17,544 bases of DNA from Nitrospirota bacterium (GTDB lineage Bacteria; Nitrospirota; Thermodesulfovibrionia; Thermodesulfovibrionales; JdFR-88), in the NCBI GenBank assembly GCA_021812785.1, contig JAKAMR010000062.1:1-17544 (forward strand), read 5' to 3'. The notes beneath the pieces were generated by a model that ran no database searches, was not told the origin of the DNA, and saw only the letters and a program-made list of their open reading frames with translations. The position numbers and the translations under genes were made by a program. Below, piece by piece: positions 1 to 7,552 of the stretch; position 1 is the first letter of the stretch, and the number at the start of each line of letters is the position of its first letter.

Positions 1-90
1 GTTGTGCGGGCAGACCTCCATGCACATGCCGCAGCCCGTGCACTTGCCTGCCTCCAGCTTCAAGGTGACCCCGCCTGTTATATATTTCAA
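1..90 (-). CDS. hgcB: HgcB, 2[4Fe-4S] ferredoxin of mercury methylation (5' part, runs off left edge)
   Basis: HgcB is a small ferredoxin thought to pass electrons to the HgcA corrinoid during mercury methylation. Only the first 30 codons are inside the window. They encode a short N-terminus followed by KCTGCGMCMEVCPH, a complete C-x2-C-x2-C-x3-CP binding motif for one 4Fe-4S cluster. The second cluster and the C-terminal cysteine pair typical of HgcB would lie outside the window. The only plausible start is a TTG at 90-88, directly after the hgcA stop codon (TAA then TTG). A GGAGG sits about nine bases upstream, inside the end of hgcA. The direct abutment to hgcA and the ferredoxin motif together make this hgcB rather than a generic ferredoxin. 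The family link is established knowledge; the start codon is inferred. Confidence 0.9.
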   Translation of the reverse strand, partial: MKYITGGVTLKLEAGKCTGCGMCMEVCPHN

Positions 91-1230
91 TTAAATTACC
101 CTCCACTCAAAAAGCTTGTAAACCAGAAGAAGCGCCGCGGACACTGCCGCAGAGGCTATATAAAACGGCAAAGCAACCTTCAGCTCCTTTTTTACGCCTG
201 AGATGCATGTAAATGTGGTCGAACCAGTGAACTGAAGGGCGATGTACGAGCTTGCCATCGGGAAAAAGATGCACGCCGCCCAGACGGGCGCAGAGCCCAT
301 CCGGCCCAGCAGGCCGGCCTTGATGCCAAAAAGGACGACTACAGCTCCCGTTATCCATCCTTTCAACGCAAAAGACTTAAACGGTATGAACGGCAGGAGC
401 ACCGGCACCAGAAACGCCCCGGCAAACACGGAAAGAAGCCCCAGGAGCAGAAACGGCAGGCCGCCCGAAACGGCGTCCCTGAAGATGATACCCTTGGGGC
501 CAAGGCCAAAGACGCCCAGGACAACAAGCGCAAAAAGCGGGTAACGCTTCATCGCGGGCAGCACCTCCATGGGAGAAAGGACGAGCCTGTCCACAAGACC
601 GAACCTGACCTCCCTCATCTGCCTGGTGGCCTTGCACCCGGCCTTTATATAAGCGGGGATGTCCGCCGCCCGGACGGGCCCGTAACAGACCCTGAGCCCC
701 GTTTTCTTCCTCACCTCGCCCGCGTTTACCCCCGGCGCGCCAAGCTGGGGGAGAATCAGCCTGCCCCTGCCGGCCACGCCGGCAAGACCGGTGGCCCTGA
801 TGCGCTCTATAAGCTCGGCTGTCCCGAAGGTGCCCTTGCCCGCGGCGCACCACACGTTTATGCCCTTTGTGTCCAGCACCAGTATCCAGGCATCAAGGCC
901 GGAAAGCCTGCTCCTTAAGGTATCGAAACTGAACTTGTAATTGGCGCTCACAAATATGTCGGAGGACTCTGCCGGCTCGCCCACGGCATAAAGACCGGGG
1001 GGGACGCTGTAGCTGTCTCTGAACGAGCTCACGCGGCATTTGAAGTTGCCCCATAAGTCTGAGCGAGTGAGGGTTGTGGACACCCGGCAGACAGGGCCGG
1101 CGGGCGTGGGAACCGTCCCGGTGATCCATTCCGCCTGCGCGGGGGCGCAGCAACAAGCCGCCCCGCCTGCCCCTCCCGCACTGCCCTGCGCACCGGATGG
1201 GGTCTTCAGGATGAGTTTTATCTCCGGCAT
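91..1230 (-). CDS. hgcA: HgcA, corrinoid methyltransferase protein for mercury methylation
   Basis: HgcA carries a corrinoid that transfers a methyl group to Hg(II), giving methylmercury, and sits in the inner membrane. The 379-residue product starts MPEIKLILKT. Residues about 35-215 form the cobalamin-binding domain, related to the CFeSP/CdhD family. At 125-132 lies NVWCAAGK, the family-defining cap-helix motif, whose Cys128 is the expected lower-axial cobalt ligand. Other strongly conserved blocks are LDAWILVLDTKGI before it, GTFGT after it, LILPQLGAPGV (158-168) and YGPVRAADIP (183-192). Five hydrophobic helices follow at about 230-250, 258-281, 291-309, 314-333 and 353-373. The start at 1230 was chosen because homology begins there; an in-frame alternative lies 17 codons upstream. 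Oddity: a Gly/Ala-rich N-terminal stretch holds three consecutive cysteines (residues 26-28). hgcB follows without a gap. Confidence 0.97.
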   Translation of the reverse strand: MPEIKLILKTPSGAQGSAGGAGGAACCCAPAQAEWITGTVPTPAGPVCRVSTTLTRSDLWGNFKCRVSSFRDSYSVPPGLYAVGEPAESSDIFVSANYKFSFDTLRSRLSGLDAWILVLDTKGINVWCAAGKGTFGTAELIERIRATGLAGVAGRGRLILPQLGAPGVNAGEVRKKTGLRVCYGPVRAADIPAYIKAGCKATRQMREVRFGLVDRLVLSPMEVLPAMKRYPLFALVVLGVFGLGPKGIIFRDAVSGGLPFLLLGLLSVFAGAFLVPVLLPFIPFKSFALKGWITGAVVVLFGIKAGLLGRMGSAPVWAACIFFPMASSYIALQFTGSTTFTCISGVKKELKVALPFYIASAAVSAALLLVYKLFEWRVI

Positions 1231-1339
1231 GCATCTAGTTTTACCTATAAATGCATCCGTTGTAAAGCATGGCCTCCGCAAATTACAAATCTGCTATACT
1301 TTATTTTTGGCGGGGCCAAAAATAAATGAAGCTGAAACA

Positions 1340-1363
1340 AAAAAATCCTGCATGGGATTTTTT
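1340..1363 (+). promoter_or_regulatory. A/T-rich hairpin in the hypB leader
   Basis: A perfect 9-bp stem (AAAAAATCC at 1340-1348 paired with GGATTTTTT at 1355-1363, loop TGCATG) lies 21 bases before the hypB start, in the hgcA-hypB divergent region (1231-1384). It resembles an intrinsic terminator or attenuator on the + strand, although its U run is part of the stem. A TATACT box at 1295-1300 could be a -10 for hypB, but no good -35 stands 17 bases before it. I see no recognisable metal-regulator operator. Function is inferred only. Confidence 0.35.
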
Positions 1364-1384
1364 CCCGGGGGAATGAGGGAGGCC

Positions 1385-2053
1385 ATGGCAAAGATAAACG
1401 TGGTATCGAAGATCCTCGAAGCAAACGACCGGCTGGCCGCTGAAAACCGCAGGCTGTTTGCCCAAAACAGCCTTTTCGTCATCAACCTCATGTCTTCCCC
1501 CGGGGCGGGCAAGACCACCGTCATTGAAAACACCGTTCGCGCGCTTGGCGGAAGCATAAGGATAGGCGTTATTGAAGGCGACATCCAGGGGACAAGCGAT
1601 GCCGAAAGGATAGGCGCGCTTGGAGTGCCCGTTGTGCAGATAAACACCGGGGGCGCCTGCCACCTGGACGCAAACATGATACGGGAGACCCTGCCCTCGC
1701 TGCCCGTTTCCGGCCTGGACCTGCTGATAATCGAAAATGTGGGCAACCTGGTGTGCCCCGCGGAATTCGACGTGGGCGAGGACGCCAAGGCGATGCTCCT
1801 TTCGATAACCGAAGGTGAGGACAAGCCGCTTAAATACCCGCTTATGTTCCAGGAGTCAAAGGCGCTTCTGATAAACAAAATGGACCTTGCGCCGCACCTG
1901 GAGGTGGACGTGGAAAAGATAAGGAAGGATTCCCTTTCACTGAACCCGGCGCTAAGGATATTCGAGATCTCCGCAAAAAAAGGCGACGGGCTGTCCGGAT
2001 GGACGGACTGGCTTGCCGCAAAAGTGCAGGAGAAGGGCCGGGCTCGCGCGTAG
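1385..2053 (+). CDS. hypB: HypB, hydrogenase nickel-incorporation GTPase
   Basis: HypB is the cytoplasmic GTPase that, with HypA, loads nickel into the large subunit of [NiFe] hydrogenases. The 222-residue product shows the P-loop SPGAGKTT (38-45), the metal-binding GACHLD (90-95), the switch region ENVGNLVCP (117-125) and the guanine-specificity NKMD (164-167). Cys92, His93 and Cys124 are the usual intersubunit metal ligands. The length is normal for the short form; there is no His-rich nickel-storage N-terminus. The start MAKINVV matches the family N-terminus. An ATG four codons earlier at 1373 is possible, and the GGGAGG just before 1385 is very close to it, so the start is uncertain by a few codons. 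hypB stands alone on the + strand, divergent from hgcA and convergent with hypE. No hypA is present. Confidence 0.95.
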   Translation: MAKINVVSKILEANDRLAAENRRLFAQNSLFVINLMSSPGAGKTTVIENTVRALGGSIRIGVIEGDIQGTSDAERIGALGVPVVQINTGGACHLDANMIRETLPSLPVSGLDLLIIENVGNLVCPAEFDVGEDAKAMLLSITEGEDKPLKYPLMFQESKALLINKMDLAPHLEVDVEKIRKDSLSLNPALRIFEISAKKGDGLSGWTDWLAAKVQEKGRARA

Positions 2054-2058
2054 AGGCC

Positions 2059-2079
2059 GCCGCCAAATTATTTGGCGGC
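2059..2079. terminator. Perfect hairpin between convergent hypB and hypE
   Basis: Six bases after the hypB stop, GCCGCCAAA (2059-2067) pairs perfectly with TTTGGCGGC (2071-2079) around a TTA loop. The position between two converging genes suggests a shared transcription stop or 3'-end stabiliser. Neither strand has a proper U tract after the stem, so intrinsic termination is not certain. The remaining bases to 2148 hold no gene I can support. Confidence 0.45.
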
Positions 2080-2148
2080 ATTATGCCCGGTGGATGGGCG
2101 GACAACTAAAAAAACTCACGCGCCAGGGCAGATGAACGGACCTCGATC

Positions 2149-3222
2149 TCAGCAGATCCTGGGGAGTTGTTCGCCCGCAAGCATGTCAAGCATTCTTTCG
2201 CCGCCCGCAAGGGTTTCAAGTATAACTGAACCCGCCGGATACCGGCCCGAAGGGACCACCTTGCCGATAATGGCAGCGGCCCGGCCGGCCTCATCGGGCC
2301 TCATGGCCTCAAGCACATCCGCCGCCAGCTCCGCGGCCACTATGGCCACCAGGGCTCCCTCGCAGGCCGCGTAAAGGTAGTCCAGTCCCAAAAGGCCGCA
2401 TGCACCCCTCACGGAAGGCATGACCGGCACGTCTTCCTCCCTGATCACCATCGAAAGGCCGCAGTCCACCGCGAACTCCTTCAGCACCGTGGCAAGCCCT
2501 CCCCTTGTGGGGTCCCTCATCACCCTGACCGCCTCGCCGCAGAGAAGCATCCGTTTTACAAGTCCGTTTAGCGGCCTGGTATCGCTTTCAAGCGGCGGGT
2601 CGAAGTCTATCCCGTTTCTCCTGGCCATTACGGAGATGCCGTGCCTGCCCATGTCCCCGCTTACGATGACCGCATCTCCGGGCCTGATGCTGCGGGGAGA
2701 TAGGTTTTTTGCCACCTGGTCTATAACGCCGATCCCGGAGGTGTTTATGAAGATTCCGTCACCCTTGCCCCTCTCCACCACCTTGGTGTCCCCGGTGACT
2801 ACCCGCACTCCGGCCCTTTTGGCGGCGCGGGACATGGAGCAGACGATCTTTTTCAGGTCCGCTACCGGAAACCCCTCCTCTATAATGAACCCGGCGGAGA
2901 TGGCAAGCGGCTGCGCCCCAGAGACCGCAAGGTCGTTGACGGTGCCGTTTATGGCCAGGTCCCCGATGTCTCCACCCTCGAAAAAAACAGGAGAAACGAC
3001 ATAGCTGTCCGTGGTGAAGGCAAGACGGGCAAAAGGAAAAGGCGCCCCGGCATCCGCCCATCTCCCGTTCATATCCAGGACGGCCGCATCAAGAAGGGGC
3101 TCCTCCATGCCGAATTCCGAAATAATGGCCTCGTTCAAAAGCCTTCTCATAAGCCGCCCGCCGCTGCCGTGGCCAAGGAGTATTTTTTCTTTTTCTTCTT
3201 TTCCCGTCTCCCTATTTCCCAT
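2149..3222 (-). CDS. hypE: HypE, carbamoyl-dehydrating (cyanide-forming) hydrogenase maturation protein
   Basis: HypE accepts a carbamoyl group from HypF on its C-terminal cysteine and dehydrates it with ATP to a thiocyanate, the source of the CN ligands of the hydrogenase iron. The 357-residue product has the PurM/AIR-synthase-like fold: GHGSGG at 17-22, the TTDSYVVSPVFFEGGDIG nucleotide-binding region, NDLAVSGAQP, and GDTKVVERGKGDGIF. It ends in PRIC, whose terminal cysteine is the carbamoylation site. I chose the ATG at 3222, which overlaps the end of hypD by 11 bases and has AAGGGG upstream. A longer in-frame start 15 codons earlier would add non-homologous residues inside hypD. It is the last gene of the hypF-hypD-hypE operon. 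All key residues are intact. Confidence 0.96.
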   Translation of the reverse strand: MGNRETGKEEKEKILLGHGSGGRLMRRLLNEAIISEFGMEEPLLDAAVLDMNGRWADAGAPFPFARLAFTTDSYVVSPVFFEGGDIGDLAINGTVNDLAVSGAQPLAISAGFIIEEGFPVADLKKIVCSMSRAAKRAGVRVVTGDTKVVERGKGDGIFINTSGIGVIDQVAKNLSPRSIRPGDAVIVSGDMGRHGISVMARRNGIDFDPPLESDTRPLNGLVKRMLLCGEAVRVMRDPTRGGLATVLKEFAVDCGLSMVIREEDVPVMPSVRGACGLLGLDYLYAACEGALVAIVAAELAADVLEAMRPDEAGRAAAIIGKVVPSGRYPAGSVILETLAGGERMLDMLAGEQLPRIC

Positions 3223-4321
3223 CTGCGCGCCCCTTTGCCTGTATGCCGTACTTGTAATAGGCGGCACAGCTCCCCTCCGTGCTCACCATGCAAGCCCCTA
3301 CCGGATGGTCCGGCGTGCACGCGGAGCCAAAAAGTCGGCATTCCACCGGAAGCTTGAGCCCCCGCAGGATGTCACCGCAGGAGCATCCCTTGTCATCAGG
3401 ACAGTCATCGGGCTGCAGACTCATATTGAATGCTCGTTCAGCGTCCATCCCCGACCACTCCCCTTTCAGCTTCAGCCCGCTTCCCGGTATCGTCCCGATG
3501 CCCCTCCACTGGGCGTCAAAAGGCTCGAAATACCTGTCTATGAGAGAAAGGGCCTTTTGGTTCCCAAAATCTTTTACCACCTTTTTATATGCCACCTCCA
3601 CCCGCGCGCTCCCCGAGGCTATCTGCTCAAGGAGCATCAGGGTGCCTTCCATTATCTCCTCAGCCTCAAACCCGGTCACGACCGCGGGAATGTGGAACTC
3701 CTCCGCCAGAAACCCGTATGGACGCGCTCCGATTATCGCGCTTACGTGCCCCGGCAATATGAAGCCGTCCAGCCCCGCCCTGCCGTCAGCAAGCAGGGCC
3801 CTCAGCGCAGGCGGCACCAGCTTGTGCACGGAGTATATGAAAAAGTTGTCCAGGCAGGAGCTGCGCGCCATCTCAAGGGCCGCGGCCACCAGCGGAATGG
3901 TGGTCTCGAATCCGGTGGCAAAAAAAACGACCCTCCGGTCCCTGCGCCTGCCCGCCTCCGCCACGGCGTCCAGCGGGGAATAGACCACCTTCACATCGGC
4001 CCCCTCAGCGCGCGCCCTGTCAAGGGACCCAAGCGAGCCTGGCACCCTCATCATGTCCCCAAAGGTCATCAGCGTTACGTCAGGCTCCCTGGAGATCAAT
4101 ATCGAGCTGTCGATATCGCTTTTGGCGGTTACGCAAACCGGGCAGCCGGGCCCGGAAAGAAAGCTTATCTCCGGGAAAAGCCCTCTTATCCCGTGACGGA
4201 ATATGGCCACCGTATGCGTGCCGCAGACCTCCATCAGCTTCACCGGGCGGCCTGTCTTTCTTAAAAGACGGTTTATCCCGTCCACCCGCCTTTCCATTTC
4301 CCCGCGATGGTCCCTGTTCAT
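3212..4321 (-). CDS. hypD: HypD, Fe-S scaffold for hydrogenase Fe(CN)2CO assembly
   Basis: HypD, normally working with HypC, holds the iron while its CN and CO ligands are added before transfer to the hydrogenase. The 369-residue product has the conserved EVCGTHT (31-37), GPGCPVCV (57-64), GFETT in the middle, and a C-terminal 4Fe-4S region with CSCGDILRG, VECRLFGSAC and further cysteines up to Cys352. Length is normal for the family. Its ATG overlaps the hypF stop as ATGA, and its end overlaps hypE, so translation is coupled along hypF-hypD-hypE. The unusual point is context: hypC, the obligate partner, is usually immediately upstream of hypD, but here hypF abuts hypD directly. Confidence 0.97.
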   Translation of the reverse strand: MNRDHRGEMERRVDGINRLLRKTGRPVKLMEVCGTHTVAIFRHGIRGLFPEISFLSGPGCPVCVTAKSDIDSSILISREPDVTLMTFGDMMRVPGSLGSLDRARAEGADVKVVYSPLDAVAEAGRRRDRRVVFFATGFETTIPLVAAALEMARSSCLDNFFIYSVHKLVPPALRALLADGRAGLDGFILPGHVSAIIGARPYGFLAEEFHIPAVVTGFEAEEIMEGTLMLLEQIASGSARVEVAYKKVVKDFGNQKALSLIDRYFEPFDAQWRGIGTIPGSGLKLKGEWSGMDAERAFNMSLQPDDCPDDKGCSCGDILRGLKLPVECRLFGSACTPDHPVGACMVSTEGSCAAYYKYGIQAKGRADGK

Positions 4322-6663
4322 TGCATCACCCTCTCTCTCGCTATGAACGCCTGCCCCAGACTGATGCCGCCGTCTCCGGGCGGGACAAGCCTGTTGGTAT
4401 ACACCCGGACTCCTTTGGCCGAAGACAGCCTCCCCATTACCCCCTCAAGCAGAAAACGGTTCTGAAAAACACCTCCGCTGAGCGCTATGGTCCTTATCCC
4501 GGTTTCGGCTGAAAGCTTTAGCGCAGTCTCCGAAACAGCTCTTGCGACCGTGTTGTGGAACCTGGCCGCTATGGCCTCCGGCTGCACCCCGCATGCCTTT
4601 TCTTCGGTGCCGCGCACAAAGGCCGGCAAAAAGTCCAGTTGCCGCCCGTTCTCCCACATATCATACGGATACTCCTCTTTCATGCCGCTTCCCCATGCCA
4701 TGCTTTCAAGCGCGATGGCAGCCTCGGCCTCAAAGGTGTTTTCATCCACCAGGCCCAAAACGGAGGAAAAGGCCTCAAAGAGCCTCCCCGCGCCGGAAGA
4801 AAGAGGCGAGATCTCCCGTTTTTTTGATATCTTAAGGACGTTTTCCACCTCATGCGCCGCGCGCCTTCCGGCAATACCAGACTTTTGGGCCAGGGAGTAA
4901 ACTGTCTCTTCAGGGAATGCCTGCGCCAGCAGCCCTATGGCAACCCGCCATGGCGCCCTTACTGCCGCCTCTGCCCCAGGCAGCGGGAAAGGCCTGAAAT
5001 AAGCGGCCCGCTCAAACCCCAGCGCATCGGCTATGAGGAATTCACCGCCCCACATGGTCCCGTCCGTCCCGTAGCCCGTGCCGTCCAGGGCCACCCCGAT
5101 GACCTTCCCCGTATGGCCGGCCTCGGCCATAACGGAGGCGATGTGGGCATGGTGGTGTTGAACCGGAAATTTTACCGGTATGTCCGGCCCCCCGCCGCCC
5201 GTTATCAGATTTGAAGAGTGATAGCCCGGGTGCATGTCATAGCCCGCCGCCTCGGGCTTTATCCTGAAAAGACGCATAAGTTTTTCCAGGGTCTCCAGGT
5301 AGAATTTCTGTGCCTGCGGGTTTTCCATGTCTCCTATGTGCTGACTCATTACCGCCTTGTCATCTTTTGCGAGGGTGAAGGTATTTTTCAGGTCTCCGCC
5401 TGCCCCCATCACCTGGGGACCACTTGAGGCATTGCCGCGCTCGCGGGATGCCTTGCCCAATCTAACCGGGCCCGGCACATATCCCCTGGCCCGCCTGGCG
5501 AAGGCAAAAAAAGGGGTGGCGCTTTCCGGAGTGACCTCATAGACCACGGAATCGTCCACCCTGGTATGTATGCCGCGGTCATGCAGGACGAAATGCCCGG
5601 CGATGCCGGAAAGCCTTTCAAGGGCATCTTCGTTTGAGGCCGCTATGGGCTCCTCGGAGAGGTTGCCGCTGGTCATCACAAGGGCGCTAAAAAAACCCGC
5701 GCCGCCAGGATAGTTGAATATAAGCCAGTGAAGAGGGGTATAAGGAAGCATGAAACCAAGAAAAGCGTTTCCAGGCGCTATGGCAGAGGGCAGCGTACAA
5801 TTTTTTTTCTTCCTGAGCAGAACAACAGGCCTTTCAGGGGACAGGAGTTTTTGCTCCTCTTCCGCGGACACATGGCAAAACCGCCTTATTTCAGCGGCCG
5901 AGCCAGCCATGAGGGCAAAAGGTTTGTTGCCCCTTTTTTTCCCGCGTCTGAGCTCGCAGACCGCCTTTTCATTTTCTGCGTCGCAGGCCAGGTGGAAGCC
6001 TCCCAGCCCTTTGATGGCAACGATGCCTCCGGCCCTAAGCTCCCTTATCGCAAGGGTGATGGCGTTCAGTGGGCTGCCGGGCCCTGTGAAAACGGACGGC
6101 CCGCAGGCGGGGCAGGCAACAGGCTCCGCATGGAACCGCCTGTTGCCAGGGTCAGTGTATTCGCGTCTGCACTCCGGGCACATCCCGAATGCGGACATCG
6201 TTGTGTTTTCCCGGTCGTAAGGGACCTCTCTTATGATGCTGTAGCGCGGTCCGCAGTTGGTGCAGTTGATGAACGGGTAGAGATACCGCCTGTCAGCGGG
6301 GTCGGACATCTCGTCCAGGCAATCCTGGCAGACGGAGAAGTCCGCGCTGACGTCCGCGCTTGAAGCGGCCCCTGCCCTGCCTTCGGTCTCGCTTTCGATT
6401 ATCCTGAATCCGGCATATGCAGCGCCCCCTGGCAATTCCCTTGCGTCGAGCGCTGTTATACGGGCCAGGGGAGGGGCTTCGGCCTTAAGCCGCTCCACGA
6501 ACCCCCTGGTATTTTCATTTTCCCCTTCTACTTCTATAAGGACGCCGCTGCCGGTGTTCCGCACAAAGCCCTTCAGTCCCATCTCCATGGCCAGCCTGAA
6601 GACATAGGGCCTGAAACCCACACCCTGCACGACCCCAAAAACATTTATGGACACCCGGCCCAT
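4318..6663 (-). CDS. hypF: HypF, carbamoyltransferase of hydrogenase maturation
   Basis: HypF converts carbamoyl phosphate and ATP to a carbamoyl group and hands it to HypE. The 781-residue product has all four expected modules. An acylphosphatase domain (about 1-90) carries VVQGVGFRPY at 11-20. A double zinc-finger region has Cys pairs at 112/115, 134/137, 162/165 and 184/187. A YrdC-like domain (about 200-380) contains KGLGGFHLACDA and SGNLSEEPI. A Kae1-like C-terminal domain carries the metal-binding VQHHHAHIASVMAE, ALDGTGYGTDG and SGGVFQNRFL motifs. Length is standard. The start at 6663 fits the family N-terminus, although no strong ribosome site precedes it; a GTG three codons later is an alternative. 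It is first in the hyp operon, 77 bases after the TlpA-like gene on the same strand. Confidence 0.97.
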   Translation of the reverse strand: MGRVSINVFGVVQGVGFRPYVFRLAMEMGLKGFVRNTGSGVLIEVEGENENTRGFVERLKAEAPPLARITALDARELPGGAAYAGFRIIESETEGRAGAASSADVSADFSVCQDCLDEMSDPADRRYLYPFINCTNCGPRYSIIREVPYDRENTTMSAFGMCPECRREYTDPGNRRFHAEPVACPACGPSVFTGPGSPLNAITLAIRELRAGGIVAIKGLGGFHLACDAENEKAVCELRRGKKRGNKPFALMAGSAAEIRRFCHVSAEEEQKLLSPERPVVLLRKKKNCTLPSAIAPGNAFLGFMLPYTPLHWLIFNYPGGAGFFSALVMTSGNLSEEPIAASNEDALERLSGIAGHFVLHDRGIHTRVDDSVVYEVTPESATPFFAFARRARGYVPGPVRLGKASRERGNASSGPQVMGAGGDLKNTFTLAKDDKAVMSQHIGDMENPQAQKFYLETLEKLMRLFRIKPEAAGYDMHPGYHSSNLITGGGGPDIPVKFPVQHHHAHIASVMAEAGHTGKVIGVALDGTGYGTDGTMWGGEFLIADALGFERAAYFRPFPLPGAEAAVRAPWRVAIGLLAQAFPEETVYSLAQKSGIAGRRAAHEVENVLKISKKREISPLSSGAGRLFEAFSSVLGLVDENTFEAEAAIALESMAWGSGMKEEYPYDMWENGRQLDFLPAFVRGTEEKACGVQPEAIAARFHNTVARAVSETALKLSAETGIRTIALSGGVFQNRFLLEGVMGRLSSAKGVRVYTNRLVPPGDGGISLGQAFIARERVMQ

Positions 6664-6698
6664 GCACGAGATTTTACTTTATTTATGTGAATTTGGAA

Positions 6699-6727
6699 AC
6701 AGCCCGGCAAAAAAAGGTTGGGGCTGT
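6699..6727 (-). terminator. Weak hairpin between TlpA-like gene and hypF
   Basis: ACAGCCC (minus strand, 6727-6721) pairs with GGGCTGT (6705-6699) around a 15-base loop containing seven T. It lies between the stop of the TlpA-like gene and the hypF start. There is no U run after the stem, so it may be only a partial stop or an incidental structure, and the two genes could still share a transcript. Confidence 0.25.
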
Positions 6728-6739
6728 CAAGGACAGTCT

Positions 6740-7384
6740 TCAGGGCTCCGGGTCGAACGGGACGGGCAGATCACCCACTGCCTCTGCCACGTGAGCAGTT
6801 TTGGAAGATTTGAACCGGGACCTTATGTAATCCGCCATATCGGCCGAGCCGACCAGGGGAAAACCCGCAAGCTCATATTTTATGACCCTGTTGTTGTCAA
6901 GGATCACGGTTGAGGGCACCGCGATTACACCGTAATCGTGGAACGCGACAAGCCCGTAATCTATGGAAACGGGAAGGTCCAGCTTCAGCCTGCTTATTTC
7001 CGATTTTATTTGAGAGATGGTCTTGCCCGTTATCTCCTGGGCGTCCACATCAATGGCCAGAACGGACAACCCCTTGCGCCTGTATTTTTCATACAGCCGC
7101 TCCATCTGTTTAAGGGCCTTTCCCGAGTACGCGCTCCATGTGGACCAGAAAAGCAGTACCGTAAGCTTCTTCCCTTTTATGCCGTTAAATTCCGTGGTCT
7201 GACCGTTCAGGTCCCTAAGCGAGAAATCCGGCCCCTTCATGCCCGCCCGGAGGCTCTCCAGTGCGTTTGCGGTTGACGCCGTCATTAAAAAAATTCCCGA
7301 AAGCAAAAATGCCAAAACCAAAATGAAATAAAGCTTTCTTGCGGCAGGCAACTCGGTGATAACAGCCAGCGGACTTTTCCTCAT
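6740..7384 (-). CDS. Exported TlpA/ResA-like thioredoxin-fold protein lacking the CxxC active site
   Basis: The 214-residue product starts with a positively charged N-terminus and a hydrophobic stretch (about 17-35) ending STANA-LES, a signal peptide or membrane anchor placing it in the periplasm. It then shows the AhpC/TSA-TlpA fold: GPDFSLRDLNG (51-61), the strand TVLLFWSTWS (75-84) and IDVDAQE. IAVPSTVILD (154-163) carries the cis-proline Pro157. In TlpA/ResA proteins the active site reads WCxxC; here it is WSAYS, with Ser84 and Ser87 in both cysteine positions. It therefore cannot do disulfide exchange and might bind a partner or ligand instead. A GGGGGG ribosome site lies upstream of the ATG. 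Family assignment is confident; the role is unknown. The neighbouring hyp operon on the same strand may be co-transcribed. Confidence 0.88.
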   Translation of the reverse strand: MRKSPLAVITELPAARKLYFILVLAFLLSGIFLMTASTANALESLRAGMKGPDFSLRDLNGQTTEFNGIKGKKLTVLLFWSTWSAYSGKALKQMERLYEKYRRKGLSVLAIDVDAQEITGKTISQIKSEISRLKLDLPVSIDYGLVAFHDYGVIAVPSTVILDNNRVIKYELAGFPLVGSADMADYIRSRFKSSKTAHVAEAVGDLPVPFDPEP

Positions 7385-7473
7385 GTCTCTTCCCCCCTGA
7401 AGAATTTAAAGAAAAGAAAAACCAGACAGATTGTAATCCCTTTCTCGCCGGGCCCGTGTGCCCCGCATCACAT

Positions 7474-7494
7474 AAAAACCGGCTTGCGGTTTTT
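7474..7494. terminator. Terminator-like hairpin in intergenic DNA
   Basis: AAAAACCG (7474-7481) pairs with CGGTTTTT (7487-7494) around GCTTG, with one further T after. The structure looks like a short bidirectional intrinsic terminator. It lies about 90 bases upstream of the TlpA-like gene start, in a stretch (7385-7796) where I see no gene. Confidence 0.4.
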
Positions 7495-7552
7495 TCCGCT
7501 TTTCCGGGTTCCGGCCCTGACGGCCTGTTTATGGAGCTTTCTGTTTACCCTA

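Noticed and set aside
1260..1288. TTGTAA-N17-TTACAA inverted repeat in the hgcA-hypB region as an operator
   Set aside because: Only six-base arms in AT-rich DNA, a long spacer and a single copy; chance is likely.
1294..1878. Long open minus-strand frame opposite hypB
   Set aside because: It is antisense to the well-supported hypB reading, its composition is what the complement of hypB gives, and it has no family signature.
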